47,163 nucleotides of DNA from Clostridia bacterium (lineage in GTDB: Bacteria > Bacillota > Clostridia > Oscillospirales > RGIG577): assembly GCA_017405765.1 (NCBI GenBank), contig JAFQZS010000038.1:1-47163 (forward strand), written 5' to 3'. The notes beneath the pieces were generated by a model. That model was not told where the DNA came from. It worked only from the letters and a program-made list of their open reading frames with translations, and did no database searches. Below, piece after piece: positions 26,771-35,695 of the stretch. Made by a program: the position numbers and the translations under genes. Position 1 is the stretch's first letter. Every line of letters starts with the position of its first letter.

Positions 26771-28228
26771 ATGATGGAATTTTTCGGGATACTTGCCTGG
26801 CCGATAGCGTGGGTCCTCGTTTGGCTTTACCACCTTATAGGGTCCTACGGCCTTGCACTTATCATTTTGACTGTCGTTATACGTTTTCTTCTTTTCCCGC
26901 TGACCTTAAAGCAGATGAAGTCGCAGCGCGAGATGCAGCGTCTTCAGCCGCTCGTCAAGGATATAGAGAAGCGTTATAAGGGCGACAGAGCGATGATCCA
27001 GCAGGAGACGATGGCGCTTTACAAGCGCGAGAACGTATCTACGACCGGCGGATGTCTGCCTATGGTCATTCAGATGTTCGTCATAATGGGTCTTTATCAG
27101 GCGATATACAGACCGCTAAGATATTTCTATGGTCTGTCTAACGATCAGATAACCTCACTTAAGGACGTATACGGTCTCGAATCCTCGGCAAACGAGGCGA
27201 CTATTTTGTCCTCGATGCAGGATTCCCCGTCCGCAATGTCCGGAATTTTGGATAATGCGTCTTCGTTTGACTTTATTGATTTTAACTTCCTGGGACTTAA
27301 CCTCGGCGGCACGCCCGCAAAGCCCGACTTTACTAACTTTTCAACGTTCGTAGGGAGCGCCGACAATCTTTGGATAATTCCGTTCCTCGCGCTTGCTACG
27401 GGTATCTTTACGGCGATCATGACGAGAAAGATGATGCCTGTGGTCGAGGATAAGGACAATCCGATGGCGGCTCAGACGGCAAAGATGAGTAAATACATGA
27501 TGTTCATTATGCCTATTATGTCGCTTTATTTTTCGTTCATACTCCCCGCCGGCGTAGGTCTTTACTGGGCGGTGGCAAACCTTTTGGCAGGTTTCCAGCA
27601 GCTTGCCATAAACAAGATGTTAAAGCCGCTTCCGCCGCTTAAGACGGATAAGCTCATGGAGAAGCCGAGAAGGGAAAGACCGCAGATCGAGGACGGCGCG
27701 GTAAGACGACAGGGACAAAAGAAGGGCGCGCGTCAAAGTGACGGCGGTATAGTAATGCAGAGACCGGCGGGACAAAGACCCGCAGGGCAGCGTCCGCCGG
27801 GGCAAAGACCGCCGGGACAGAGACCCGCAGGACAAAGACCCGCAGGACAGAGACCTGCGTCGAAAACGGCAGGCAGCGCGGCCGAGGCGGCCGAGAACGC
27901 AAAGCCCAAGCTTCAGAGAATGCCCGGCCAGAGGGTAGACCCTGCCGCGGGACAGAGAAGCTCTTCGGGCAGCGGAGGAAGAAAAGAAAATTCTGCTCCC
28001 AAGAAAAAGCCCCAGCCGAAGAAGGAGCCTAAGCCCAGGCCCAGAAGAAAGCCCGGCGAACGTCCCGAGGGACTGCCTATGAGACGCAAGCCCGCCGAGG
28101 AGGAGCTTTCGGACGCAAACGTTAAAAAAGCGCCCGCCGCAGAGTCGGCAGCCGCAAAAGATGCGGTGCAGACTGCGGCCAAAACCGATACCGTTAAGGA
28201 AGGAGAGGTTTTTGATGATAAGAGTTGA
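26771..28228 (+). CDS. yidC: Membrane protein insertase YidC/Oxa1 with long basic repeat tail
   Basis: This protein of 485 residues has an insertase core in residues 1-295. TM segments are at about 8-40, 95-120, 195-215 and 235-285. The conserved groove Arg is in VVIRFLLFPLTLKQMKSQ, and an unusual Asp/Ser-rich outer loop runs about 125-190. There is no lipobox. From about residue 300 a 185-residue cytoplasmic tail follows that is disordered and rich in R, K, P, Q and A. It includes six tandem RPxGQ pentapeptides plus a partial seventh (331-365), then an E/A/K-rich end. Basic YidC tails bind ribosomes in other bacteria; this one is very long. ATG at 26771 follows TTGGAGG. The gene overlaps jag by 14 bp. 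Confidence 0.95.
   Translation: MMEFFGILAWPIAWVLVWLYHLIGSYGLALIILTVVIRFLLFPLTLKQMKSQREMQRLQPLVKDIEKRYKGDRAMIQQETMALYKRENVSTTGGCLPMVIQMFVIMGLYQAIYRPLRYFYGLSNDQITSLKDVYGLESSANEATILSSMQDSPSAMSGILDNASSFDFIDFNFLGLNLGGTPAKPDFTNFSTFVGSADNLWIIPFLALATGIFTAIMTRKMMPVVEDKDNPMAAQTAKMSKYMMFIMPIMSLYFSFILPAGVGLYWAVANLLAGFQQLAINKMLKPLPPLKTDKLMEKPRRERPQIEDGAVRRQGQKKGARQSDGGIVMQRPAGQRPAGQRPPGQRPPGQRPAGQRPAGQRPASKTAGSAAEAAENAKPKLQRMPGQRVDPAAGQRSSSGSGGRKENSAPKKKPQPKKEPKPRPRRKPGERPEGLPMRRKPAEEELSDANVKKAPAAESAAAKDAVQTAAKTDTVKEGEVFDDKS
27761..27865 (+). repeat. Tandem 15-bp repeat encoding RPxGQ in yidC
   Basis: Seven 15-bp units lie in frame: RPAGQ, RPAGQ, RPPGQ, RPPGQ, RPAGQ, RPAGQ and the degenerate RPASK. Nucleotide units differ mainly at silent positions, so the protein repeat appears selected. 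Copy number may vary between strains. Confidence 0.9.
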
Positions 28229-29042
28229 AGCTTCGGGCAAGACGATAGAAGAAGCTACCGAAGCGGCCGTACTTAAAGCCGGAGTTGACAGAGATCTGCT
28301 TACTATCGAAGTAGTGGCGGTTCCTAAGAAAACAGGCTTTTTAGGGCTTAAAATGTCGGACGCGGTAGTTGCCGTTATGTATGAGGAAGAAAAACCCGAA
28401 GAAGAAAAGGTAATTATAAAGGAAGAAATAAAAGAAGAGATAAATGCTTCCGTAAAAACGGAGGAAAACAAAAAGGCCGAAAAGGAAACAAAAGCTAAAG
28501 AAGAGCCCGTTTCCGGCGAGACGGCCGAAAGGGCAAAGAAAATTCTTTCCGAAATGCTTGTTAAAATGGGCGTCGAATGCGAAATAAACGCCGTATCGGC
28601 AGAGCGCGAGCTTATTTTGAATATAGAAGGCGAAGGAGTAGGCGCCGTAATAGGATGCCGCGGAGAAACGCTCGACGCGCTTCAGTATCTTTTGAGCCTC
28701 TGTGTAAATAAGGGCGAGTCGGAGTATGTAAAGATAACGCTCGATGCGGAGAATTATCGCGAAAAGAGAGAAAAAACGCTTGAGAAGCTTGCAAATAAGC
28801 TGGCAGCCAAGGTGGTAGAAAATAAGCGCAGCGTAACGCTTGAGGCAATGAATCCCAACGAAAGAAGGATAATCCATGCCGCGCTGCAGGATTACAAGGG
28901 CGTTACGACTACGTCTATAGGCTCCGAGCCTAACCGCAGAGTCGTTATAAGCAGCACGGAATATAAGAGACCTGTGCGCTCCTCTCGTTCGCGCAAAGGA
29001 TACCGCCCCAGACCTGAGAAGACTTCTTCCGATGATAATTAA
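28215..29042 (+). CDS. jag: RNA-binding protein Jag/KhpB (EloR)
   Basis: This protein has 275 residues. The Jag-N domain (MIRVEASGKTIEEATEAAVLKAGV, KKTGFLGLKMSDAVV) comes first. A charged E/K-rich linker spans about 65-115. A KH domain has VIGCRGETLDALQYLLSLCVNKG, with Cys in place of the usual Lys in the GxxG loop. An R3H domain has MNPNERRIIHAALQDYKGVTTTSIG. KhpB homologues bind RNA and influence cell elongation. The ATG at 28215 follows AAGGAAGGAGAGG; the longer frame from 28161 is only yidC shadow. It overlaps the yidC stop and ends the rpmH block, before a hairpin. Confidence 0.95.
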   Translation: MIRVEASGKTIEEATEAAVLKAGVDRDLLTIEVVAVPKKTGFLGLKMSDAVVAVMYEEEKPEEEKVIIKEEIKEEINASVKTEENKKAEKETKAKEEPVSGETAERAKKILSEMLVKMGVECEINAVSAERELILNIEGEGVGAVIGCRGETLDALQYLLSLCVNKGESEYVKITLDAENYREKREKTLEKLANKLAAKVVENKRSVTLEAMNPNERRIIHAALQDYKGVTTTSIGSEPNRRVVISSTEYKRPVRSSRSRKGYRPRPEKTSSDDN

Positions 29043-29051
29043 AAAGACTTA

Positions 29052-29085
29052 TTTTGAAAGCTCCCGACTTTGGGAGCTTTCAAAA
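29052..29085 (+). terminator. Hairpin after jag
   Basis: TTTTGAAAGCTCCC (29052-29065) and GGGAGCTTTCAAAA (29072-29085) pair perfectly over 14 bp with a 6-nt loop. Only ACCTTTT follows, so termination may be partial. A second inverted repeat ACCTTTTATAT/ATATAAAAGGT lies at 29086-29129. Confidence 0.7.
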
Positions 29086-29129
29086 ACCTTTTATATGCTT
29101 TTTTCTCGAAACGAAGGTATATAAAAGGT

Positions 29130-29264
29130 AAAACTGAGTCTTCTTTAGAGGCGAATAAAGGTTATAACGCCAAAGCTCAATGTGCCTTTATCATAGAAGG
29201 CAGGGCGTATTTTCAGAACTTTGGTCTCAAAAAAATACAAACCTCCGCACAGGAGGTTTTTTTA
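29130..29264 (+). promoter_or_regulatory. mnmE leader ending in a terminator (possible attenuator)
   Basis: A 235-nt gap separates jag from mnmE. At 29239-29259 AAACCTCC pairs with GGAGGTTT (5-nt loop) and a T tract follows, just before the mnmE ribosome-binding site AAGGAGGG (29266-29273). Upstream, GGCG/CGCC, CCAAAG/CTTTGG and an inner GCCTT/AAGGC hairpin suggest a folded leader. I recognise no known riboswitch or T-box. Confidence 0.5.
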
Positions 29265-29277
29265 AAAGGAGGGCGTC

Positions 29278-30650
29278 ATGTCAATAGATACGACGATAGC
29301 CGCCATATCTACGCCGCCCGGCACGGGAGCCGTATCAATGGTGCGCGTATCCGGCGCGGACGCATTTTCGATATGCGATAAGATTTTCAAAAAGAAAAAG
29401 CCCTTTTCCTTTGCCGATGCGCCGAAAAACAGCGTACATCACGGGCATATAAAGGAGCTTGGAACCGATATCGTTCTCGACGAGGTGGTTGCGGCAGTGT
29501 ACCGTGCGCCGCAAAGCTTCACGGGAGAGGATACTGTAGAGATATTCTGTCACGGAGGCGTTACCGTAACGCGCCGCGTGCTCATGGAAACGATACGGGC
29601 CGGCGCCTCTGCGGCCGAAGCCGGCGAATTTTCAAAACGCGCTTTTTTAACGGCAAGCTGGACCTTTCCGAGGCCGAAGCCATAATCGAGCTTATAAACG
29701 CGCGCACATATTCGGCCGAGGTCTTAGCCGCGCGCGCTCTTTCGGGCGGCACGGGGCGCACGATAAAGGACATACGCGCTTCTCTTATCGACGTGCTGTC
29801 CCATATACTTGCATATATAGATTTTCCCGACGAGGACGTCGATTATATAGATGAGGCCGAGGTCATGAGGCTCATATCCGACGCGGCGGCAAGGATAGAG
29901 GAGCTGCTTTCAACATATAAAAGCGGCCGTGCCATAACGGAGGGCATCGACTGCGCCATAGTGGGGCGCGAGAACGCGGGCAAATCGTCTGTTATGAACC
30001 GTCTCACGGGAGAAGAGACGAGCATAGTTACCGATGTGGCCGGTACAACGCGCGACGTCGTGTCAAAGTCAGTTTCTGTCGGACGCGCCGTTTTAAATCT
30101 TCTTGACACGGCAGGCGTAAGAGAGACGCACGACAAGGTTGAGCAGATAGGCGTTAGACGCGCCCTCTTGTCAATGGATAAGGCGCAGCTTATACTGTAT
30201 GTAACGGATATGACCGATCCGCGCGGACCGGACAGCGAGATCGCAGACCGCATAAAAGATAAGCCCGTTATTGTCGTTTTAAACAAATGCGACCTTTCCT
30301 CCGACGCTCTCGGCGCGGGCTATGGCGCCCTGGGCGAGACGATAAAAGTAAGCGCAAAGACGGGCGAGGGCTTTTCGGAGCTTAAACAAAAAATCGAGGA
30401 TATGTTCATAGACAGCTCGCTTGATGTTGCGCGGGATGATATAATAACGGCCGAGCGCCATTTTGAGAGACTTACGCGCGCGCGTGAGGCGCTTTTTGAC
30501 GCTACGGCGGGACTTGAAGCCGGCATGACGTTCGACGTGGTGAGCATAGATATACAGACGGCCGCCGACGCGCTGGGAGATATATCGGGACAGAGCGCGG
30601 CCGACGAGGTAATAGACAGGATATTTGAACGCTTTTGTATAGGTAAGTGA
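29278..30650 (+). CDS. mnmE: tRNA modification GTPase MnmE, interrupted by a -1 frameshift
   Basis: MnmE with MnmG adds cmnm5/nm5 groups to U34 of tRNAs. The N-terminal frame (29278-29685) has the folate-binding start [21 protein letters not shown] and ends at a TAA soon after KRAFL. The rest continues in the -1 frame to 30650: helical domain, G domain [34 protein letters not shown], and the C-terminal CIGK motif. The junction is T_TTT_TTA at 29643-29649 in zero-frame phase. Slipping back one base there gives [16 protein letters not shown], the canonical sequence, and a 457-residue protein. Possible explanations are a base-calling error (one lost A), a real mutation or functional slippage. 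GTG overlap with mnmG follows. Confidence 0.93.
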
Positions 30651-30655
30651 TAAAA

Positions 30656-32551
30656 ATGTACGATGCAGAAAATTATGACATAGCTGTTATAGGCGCGGGA
30701 CATGCGGGCATAGAAGCCGCGCTGGCGGCGGCAAGGCTCGGTATGAGAACAGCCCTTTTTACGATGAATCTTGATTCTGTGGCAAATATGCCGTGCAATC
30801 CGAGCATAGGCGGCAGCGGCAAGGGTCATCTCGTGCGCGAGATAGACGCGCTGGGCGGTCAGATGGGGCGCGCCGCCGACGCAACGCTTATTCAAAGCCG
30901 TATGCTCAACAGACGAAAGGGTCCCGCCGTTCATGCCCTGCGTGCGCAGATCGACAGAAACGCCTATCATGTATATATGAAAAATGTGCTGGAAAAAGAG
31001 CCGAATCTTTGGCTCAGACAGGCTGAGATAGTAGATATGGAGTTTGACGGTGAGGGGCGTGTTTGCGCCGTGACAACGCAAATGGGCGCGCGCCACAAAG
31101 TGCGCGCCGCGATAGTATGTACAGGCACCTTTCTTCGCGGCAAGGTGTTTGTAGGAGATGTGTCTTACCAAAGCGGCCCCGACTCGATGTTTGCAAGCGT
31201 GCGCCTTTACGACGCGCTTATAAAAACGGGCGCGCGGTTTCGCCGCTTTAAAACCGGCACTCCGCCGCGCGTTAATGTAAACGATATAGATTTAAGCGGG
31301 CTTTCGATCCAGGAGGGCGACGAGCGCCTTGTTCCGTTTTCGTTCGACACAAGAGGGGAGCTTAAAAACCGCGTTGTGTGCCATATCACGTATACGACGC
31401 AAAAGACGCATGAGATAATTCGCGCAAATCTGCACCGTTCGCCGCTTTACGGCGGAAAGATAGAGGGCATAGGTCCGAGGTACTGTCCCTCCATAGAGGA
31501 CAAAGTCGTAAGATTTGCAGACAAGGACCGTCATCAGCTCTTTTTAGAGCCGCTTGGACTTAATACGAACGAGATGTACATTCAGGGCTTTTCAAGCTCG
31601 CTTCCCGAGGATGTGCAGATAGAGATGCTGCACTCTCTGCCTGGGCTTGAGCATGCTCGCATGATGCGCACGGCCTACGCCATTGAATACGACTGTGTGG
31701 ACCCGACAGAGCTTAAAGCGACGCTTGAGTTCAAGTGCTCGGAAGGCCTTTACGGCGCGGGGCAGTTTTGCGGCACCTCCGGATATGAGGAGGCGGCGGC
31801 GCAGGGTCTTGTTGCGGGCATGAACGCCGCGCTTAAATTAAAAGGCGAGCCCCCGCTTATACTTACGCGCGCCGACAGCTACATAGGTACGCTTATTGAC
31901 GATATTACGACTAAGGGTATAAGCGAACCGTACAGAATAATGACGTCAAAGTCGGAATACCGACTGATTTTAAGGCAGGATAACGCCGAGGAGCGACTGA
32001 TGGAGAAGGGCTGCCGTGCGGGGCTCGTAACAAAGGAGCGATACGGACGCTTTCTTTCCATGATGGAAAAGGTAAAGGCCGAACAGAAGCGTATAGCGGC
32101 GACGACCGTTTCGGCGACCGAGGAGATAAACGACTTCCTTATGCGTATGGGGACGGCGCCGCTTTCCGAGGGCATTCGCCTGGTGGAGCTTTTGAAGCGT
32201 CCCGAGCTTAATATGGAGTCGCTTGCCGAGATAGATAAGACGCGGCCCGAGGGGATAGACAGACGCGTTACTGAGCAGGCCGAGATACGTATAAAATACG
32301 ACGGCTATATAAAAAAGCAAGAAGCTCAGATAAAGCGATTCCTTCGCAGCGCTCACGTAAAAATACCGGACGGCGTAGACTTTCTATCTATAAAGGGGCT
32401 TAAAGTCGAGGCCCGTCAAAGGCTTTCTCAGGCGCGCCCAGCCGATATAGGAACAGCCTCGCGCGTGCCGGGCGTGACTCCGGCAGATATTTCGGTATTG
32501 CTTGTATATATTGAGCAGATGAAGCGGGAGGATAAAGATGGAGGCATATGA
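30656..32551 (+). CDS. mnmG: tRNA uridine-34 carboxymethylaminomethyl synthesis protein MnmG
   Basis: This FAD/NADH protein has 631 residues and acts as a complex with MnmE on tRNA wobble U34. The FAD site is [21 protein letters not shown]. Family blocks are [51 protein letters not shown] and [29 protein letters not shown]. The C-terminus is the helical MnmE-binding domain ending in [14 protein letters not shown] chose ATG at 30656 with AGGTAAG at 30641-30647 in front; GTG at 30647, overlapping the mnmE stop as GTGA, is possible. It is intact although mnmE is split. It overlaps rsmG by 14 bp. Confidence 0.96.
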   Translation: MYDAENYDIAVIGAGHAGIEAALAAARLGMRTALFTMNLDSVANMPCNPSIGGSGKGHLVREIDALGGQMGRAADATLIQSRMLNRRKGPAVHALRAQIDRNAYHVYMKNVLEKEPNLWLRQAEIVDMEFDGEGRVCAVTTQMGARHKVRAAIVCTGTFLRGKVFVGDVSYQSGPDSMFASVRLYDALIKTGARFRRFKTGTPPRVNVNDIDLSGLSIQEGDERLVPFSFDTRGELKNRVVCHITYTTQKTHEIIRANLHRSPLYGGKIEGIGPRYCPSIEDKVVRFADKDRHQLFLEPLGLNTNEMYIQGFSSSLPEDVQIEMLHSLPGLEHARMMRTAYAIEYDCVDPTELKATLEFKCSEGLYGAGQFCGTSGYEEAAAQGLVAGMNAALKLKGEPPLILTRADSYIGTLIDDITTKGISEPYRIMTSKSEYRLILRQDNAEERLMEKGCRAGLVTKERYGRFLSMMEKVKAEQKRIAATTVSATEEINDFLMRMGTAPLSEGIRLVELLKRPELNMESLAEIDKTRPEGIDRRVTEQAEIRIKYDGYIKKQEAQIKRFLRSAHVKIPDGVDFLSIKGLKVEARQRLSQARPADIGTASRVPGVTPADISVLLVYIEQMKREDKDGGI

Positions 32552-33254
32552 GCTTTTAAAGGCGGGACTTTCAGATATTTTCGGAAGCTGCTCCGACGAG
32601 ACCGTCGAAGCGTTTCGCAGACTTACGGAATATATGGTCGAATATAATAAAAAGGTAAATTTAACGAGGATCACCGAGCCTATGGACGTTGTGCGTCTTC
32701 ATTATCTCGACTGCGCCGCCGTTTTTTGGGCCGTGAAGATGGAAAAGGATGCGTCTGTTATAGATGTGGGCACGGGCGCAGGCTTTCCGGGACTTGTTAT
32801 GAAGATCCTCAGACCCGATATACGCCTTTGTCTTCTCGATTCTTCAAATAAGCGCATAAGCTACCTTCGTTCGGCGGCTGAGCTTCTCTCGCTTTCGGGT
32901 ATAGACTTTGTTTGCGGGCGTGCAGAGGAGGCGTCGCGCAAGCGCGGTTATCGCGACGCTTTTGATTTTGCCGTATCGCGCGCCGTGGCGTCGCTGCCTA
33001 AGCTCTGCGAGCTTTGCATGCCGTTTGTGCGCGCGGGAGGGCTGTTCGTTTCGCTGAAAGGGTCTGAGGCCGAAGCCGAGGCAATTTCGGCCGAAAAGGC
33101 TGTGCGCACGCTGGGCGGCGGCAATATGCGGGTCATTCCCGCAGAGATAAGGGACAGCGAGGTAAATCATCATCTTATCGTGATAGGCAAACTTCGCGCA
33201 ACGCCGGCACAGTTTCCGAGAAAAAATGCGCTGATACAGAAAGCTCCGCTTTGA
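32538..33254 (+). CDS. rsmG: 16S rRNA (guanine-N7)-methyltransferase RsmG
   Basis: This SAM-dependent enzyme of 238 residues methylates G527 of 16S rRNA. The start is [13 protein letters not shown], then [14 protein letters not shown], the SAM motif [27 protein letters not shown] and [21 protein letters not shown]. The length is normal. The ATG at 32538 follows GGGAGGA inside mnmG. It is the last gene of the mnmE-mnmG-rsmG operon, with a terminator 8 bp after the stop. Loss of RsmG gives low-level streptomycin resistance in other bacteria. Confidence 0.96.
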   Translation: MEAYELLKAGLSDIFGSCSDETVEAFRRLTEYMVEYNKKVNLTRITEPMDVVRLHYLDCAAVFWAVKMEKDASVIDVGTGAGFPGLVMKILRPDIRLCLLDSSNKRISYLRSAAELLSLSGIDFVCGRAEEASRKRGYRDAFDFAVSRAVASLPKLCELCMPFVRAGGLFVSLKGSEAEAEAISAEKAVRTLGGGNMRVIPAEIRDSEVNHHLIVIGKLRATPAQFPRKNALIQKAPL

Positions 33255-33261
33255 GTTTTTA

Positions 33262-33286
33262 AGAGAGCCGAAAGGCTCTCTTTTAT
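33262..33286 (+). terminator. Terminator of mnmE-mnmG-rsmG
   Basis: AAGAGAGCC (33262-33270) pairs with GGCTCTCTT (33275-33283) across a GAAA tetraloop, followed by TTATTAT. Confidence 0.88.
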
Positions 33287-33373
33287 TATGGATAAATAAG
33301 CTTCTGCGCCTGTTGGCGCGGCGCACATTTAACCTTGGACCGGTAAAAAGGCTTAGTCATGCGTTTTAAACAT

Positions 33374-33407
33374 AAAAACAGCCCGCCGCTTAAGGCAGGG
33401 CTGTTTT
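33374..33407 (-). terminator. Terminator of the RNase J gene
   Basis: AAAACAGCCC (33375-33384) pairs with GGGCTGTTTT (33398-33407), with an inner GCC/GGC and one bulge. T5 follows on the minus strand. Confidence 0.88.
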
Positions 33408-33410
33408 CGT

Positions 33411-35096
33411 TTATATCTCCATAATTATCGGCAGTATCATGGGCTTTCGCTTAGTGCGCTCGTATATGACCTCGGAGACGGCGCTTCGTACCTTATTCTT
33501 CTTCTGCGCCCAGTCGCCGTTTTTCTTGTCTTTCGCCTGACCGTTCTTTTTATCGGAATTTTCAAACGCCCACAGAGCAACGTCGCGTATTTCCTCGATG
33601 AGCTCCTCGCTTTCGCGCACATAAACAAAGCCGCGCGACACAACGTCGGGTCCCGATACTATCTGACCCTCGGCGTCGAGAGTAACGACTATTACTATAA
33701 GTCCGTCCTGTGCAAGGTGCATCCTGTCACGAAGCACGATGTTGCCCACGTCGCCTACGCCAAGTCCGTCGACAAATACCTTGCCGGAGGGCACGGTACC
33801 GTTGAACTTGGCCGATTTTGCATCAAGCTCTAAAACCTTTCCTATTTCCATCATCATTATATCGGACGACTGATATCCCAGCGACTGAGCCAAGTGTCGG
33901 CTTGCGTTCAAGTGTCTTGGTTCGCCGTGTACAGGTATGAAAAATTTGGGCTTAACGAGATTTATGAGTATTTTTATTTCCTCCTGGCAGGCGTGTCCGG
34001 ATACGTGTATATCGTCGGCGCTCTCGCTTATTACCTGCGCGCCCAGGTGAACCAGCTCGTTTATTACGCGGTTTACCAGCTTTTCGTTGCCCGGTATGGG
34101 CAGGGCGGAGATTATTACAGTATCGCCCGGCATTATCTCCACCTTTTTATGGTCGGAAAAGGCGATGCGGTAAAGCGCGCTCATCGGCTCTCCTTGCGAA
34201 CCTGTCGTTATCACCACGACCTTTTCGGGCGGATATCGTTTTATCATGTCAAGCGGGATTATTTCGCCGTCAGGCACGTCGAGATATCCCAGCTCGCGCG
34301 CCACGTCTATAACGTTTTCCATAGAACGCCCCGACACGGCGACTTTTCGCCCGTTCTTAACGGCCACGTTTATTATCTGCTGTACGCGGTGCACGTTTGA
34401 GGCGAACGTAGCGACTATTATACGCTGGTTTGACGCGGCGAATATTCGCTCGAACGCCCGTCCCACCTTGCGTTCGCTCATGGCATAGCCGGGTCGCTCC
34501 ACGTTGGTGCTGTCGCAGCACAGCGCAAGCACTCCCTCGTTGCCCAGCTCGCCGAAGCGTGCAAGGTCTGTCATTTTACCCATTATGGGCGTGGTGTCGA
34601 TCTTAAAGTCGCCCGTGAATATTACGGTCCCGACGGGTGTTTTTATCGCATAAGCCACCGCGTCCGCTATGGAATGGTTCACATTTATCGCTTCCACCTC
34701 GAACACGCCCGCCTTTATGCGGTCGCCCGCTTTTATTGTGAAAAGCCTTGGCTTTTTAATGTTGGGATGCTCCTCAAGCTTCTTTCGTACAAGGCCCAGC
34801 GTAAGCTTGGTTGCGTATATCGGTATCGTGCTTACCAGTCTTAAAAGAAAGGGCAAACCTCCTATGTGGTCCTCATGACCGTGCGTCAGCACAAGAGCGC
34901 GCAGCTTCTCCTTGTTTTTTTCAATGTAGGTGAGGTCAGGCAGAACGAGATCTACGCCCAGCATCTCGTCGTCGGGAAAGGCCATCCCGCAGTCTACGAT
35001 CATCATATCCCCGCCATATTCGAGCACGGTGATGTTTTTGCCGATCTCACCTATGCCTCCCAGGGGTATGATTTTCAGTTTTTCTTTTTTTGCCAC
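33411..35096 (-). CDS. rnjA: Ribonuclease J
   Basis: This metallo-beta-lactamase/beta-CASP nuclease has 561 residues, with 5'-3' exo- and endonuclease activity in mRNA decay and rRNA processing. The zinc motif THGHEDHIGG lies at about residue 74. GTVIFTGDFKIDTTP, CDSTNVERPG and the beta-CASP segments HVSGHACQEEI and FIPVHGEPRHL follow. The C-terminal domain contains a Lys/Asn-rich insertion (DKKNGQAKDKKNGDW at about 514-528) not typical of the family. The ATG at 35096 follows CGGAGGA. It is transcribed alone on the minus strand, against its neighbours. rnjA fits better than rnjB, but only one copy is visible. Confidence 0.95.
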   Translation of the reverse strand: MAKKEKLKIIPLGGIGEIGKNITVLEYGGDMMIVDCGMAFPDDEMLGVDLVLPDLTYIEKNKEKLRALVLTHGHEDHIGGLPFLLRLVSTIPIYATKLTLGLVRKKLEEHPNIKKPRLFTIKAGDRIKAGVFEVEAINVNHSIADAVAYAIKTPVGTVIFTGDFKIDTTPIMGKMTDLARFGELGNEGVLALCCDSTNVERPGYAMSERKVGRAFERIFAASNQRIIVATFASNVHRVQQIINVAVKNGRKVAVSGRSMENVIDVARELGYLDVPDGEIIPLDMIKRYPPEKVVVITTGSQGEPMSALYRIAFSDHKKVEIMPGDTVIISALPIPGNEKLVNRVINELVHLGAQVISESADDIHVSGHACQEEIKILINLVKPKFFIPVHGEPRHLNASRHLAQSLGYQSSDIMMMEIGKVLELDAKSAKFNGTVPSGKVFVDGLGVGDVGNIVLRDRMHLAQDGLIVIVVTLDAEGQIVSGPDVVSRGFVYVRESEELIEEIRDVALWAFENSDKKNGQAKDKKNGDWAQKKNKVRSAVSEVIYERTKRKPMILPIIMEI

Positions 35097-35208
35097 AAAT
35101 AATCCTCCGTGTTTCTTTAAATATAATATGTATTAAAGCCCGCGTTACAGATCCTTCAATGAACTGTCTCGTAAAACGTCGGGTAATTCGCTTTTATTCA
35201 TTCTTTTT

Positions 35209-35237
35209 ATTATATCATATATATAAAGAGATATCAA
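35209..35237 (-). promoter_or_regulatory. Promoter of the RNase J gene
   Basis: TTGATA (35237-35232) and TATAAT (35214-35209) are separated by 17 bp on the minus strand. They leave a leader of about 105 nt, which could allow autoregulation as for other RNases; no structure is obvious. Confidence 0.8.
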
Positions 35238-35453
35238 TCAAAAAATTGCGCTTTTTGTCTTGCGCGCCTTTGCGCGTCACCCGTAAAACATGCAGTATTA
35301 TACTGTTTTTAATAAGTATATGTAAGTACGATAACATAAACGCGCGTTTTATTCAATCTCATGATATATATTTCCAAGTAATGTAAAATGATGCACGAAA
35401 CCGCTTGGTTTTCGCCAAAGAAAAACATACGTTTTGCCGGTAATAAATAAAGA
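35238..35453. other. Divergent gap between the RNase J and YybS promoters
   Basis: AT-rich; nothing recognised apart from the promoters at its edges. Confidence 0.4.
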
Positions 35454-35482
35454 TTGCACTTAATTTGTCCGTATGTTATTAT
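35454..35482 (+). promoter_or_regulatory. Promoter of the yybS-gdpP-rplI-dnaB block
   Basis: TTGCAC (35454-35459) and TATTAT (35477-35482) are separated by 17 bp. The transcript leader would be about 205 nt and would include the GC-rich repeat at 35515-35680. Confidence 0.65.
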
Positions 35483-35514
35483 ATACATAGTATGCGCGCA
35501 AATCCTACCAAAAG

Positions 35515-35680
35515 GGCAGTATTTCGGCACTGCCTTGCGTGAGAGGCGTGAGTGAAGAGTACGGATCGCCGCGTCGCTTCGCTCCTCTGGGCGTCCGGGG
35601 AGCACGAACCCCCGTTACCTCGCGTGAGACACTGTGCGCGGGAGCACGAAAGCAACAATAAATCAGCAGCCGCTTGCCGG
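35515..35680. repeat. GC-rich repeat-like element upstream of yybS
   Basis: A GC-rich patch sits in an AT-rich gap. It begins with GGCAGT/ACTGCC (35515-35534). GATCGCCGCGTCGC (35564-35577) recurs at 44698-44711 after ftsH. TCGCTTCGCTCCTC follows it. Such runs look like dispersed intergenic repeats of gut Firmicutes. An open frame crosses it (from 35552) but is not coding in my view. Confidence 0.5.
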
Positions 35681-35695
35681 CTTAGCGGAGGATAT

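Noticed and set aside
27620..28471. Long open frame (283 codons) antisense to yidC and jag
   Set aside because: It mirrors the R/P/G-rich tail of yidC; the product is low-complexity Ser/Leu/Arg sequence without ribosome-binding site or known domain.
29130..29264. T-box or known riboswitch before mnmE
   Set aside because: The conserved T-box core (GGGTGG-type) is absent, and the sequence does not match the THF or preQ1 motifs I know; it is reported only as a possible attenuator.
30320..31171. 283-codon minus-strand frame across mnmE/mnmG
   Set aside because: It lies fully antisense to two conserved genes, with no ribosome-binding site or family similarity.
35552..35695. N-terminal extension of YybS by 48 codons
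   Set aside because: It translates a GC-rich intergenic repeat; the ATG at 35696 has a good ribosome-binding site and leads directly into the first membrane segment.
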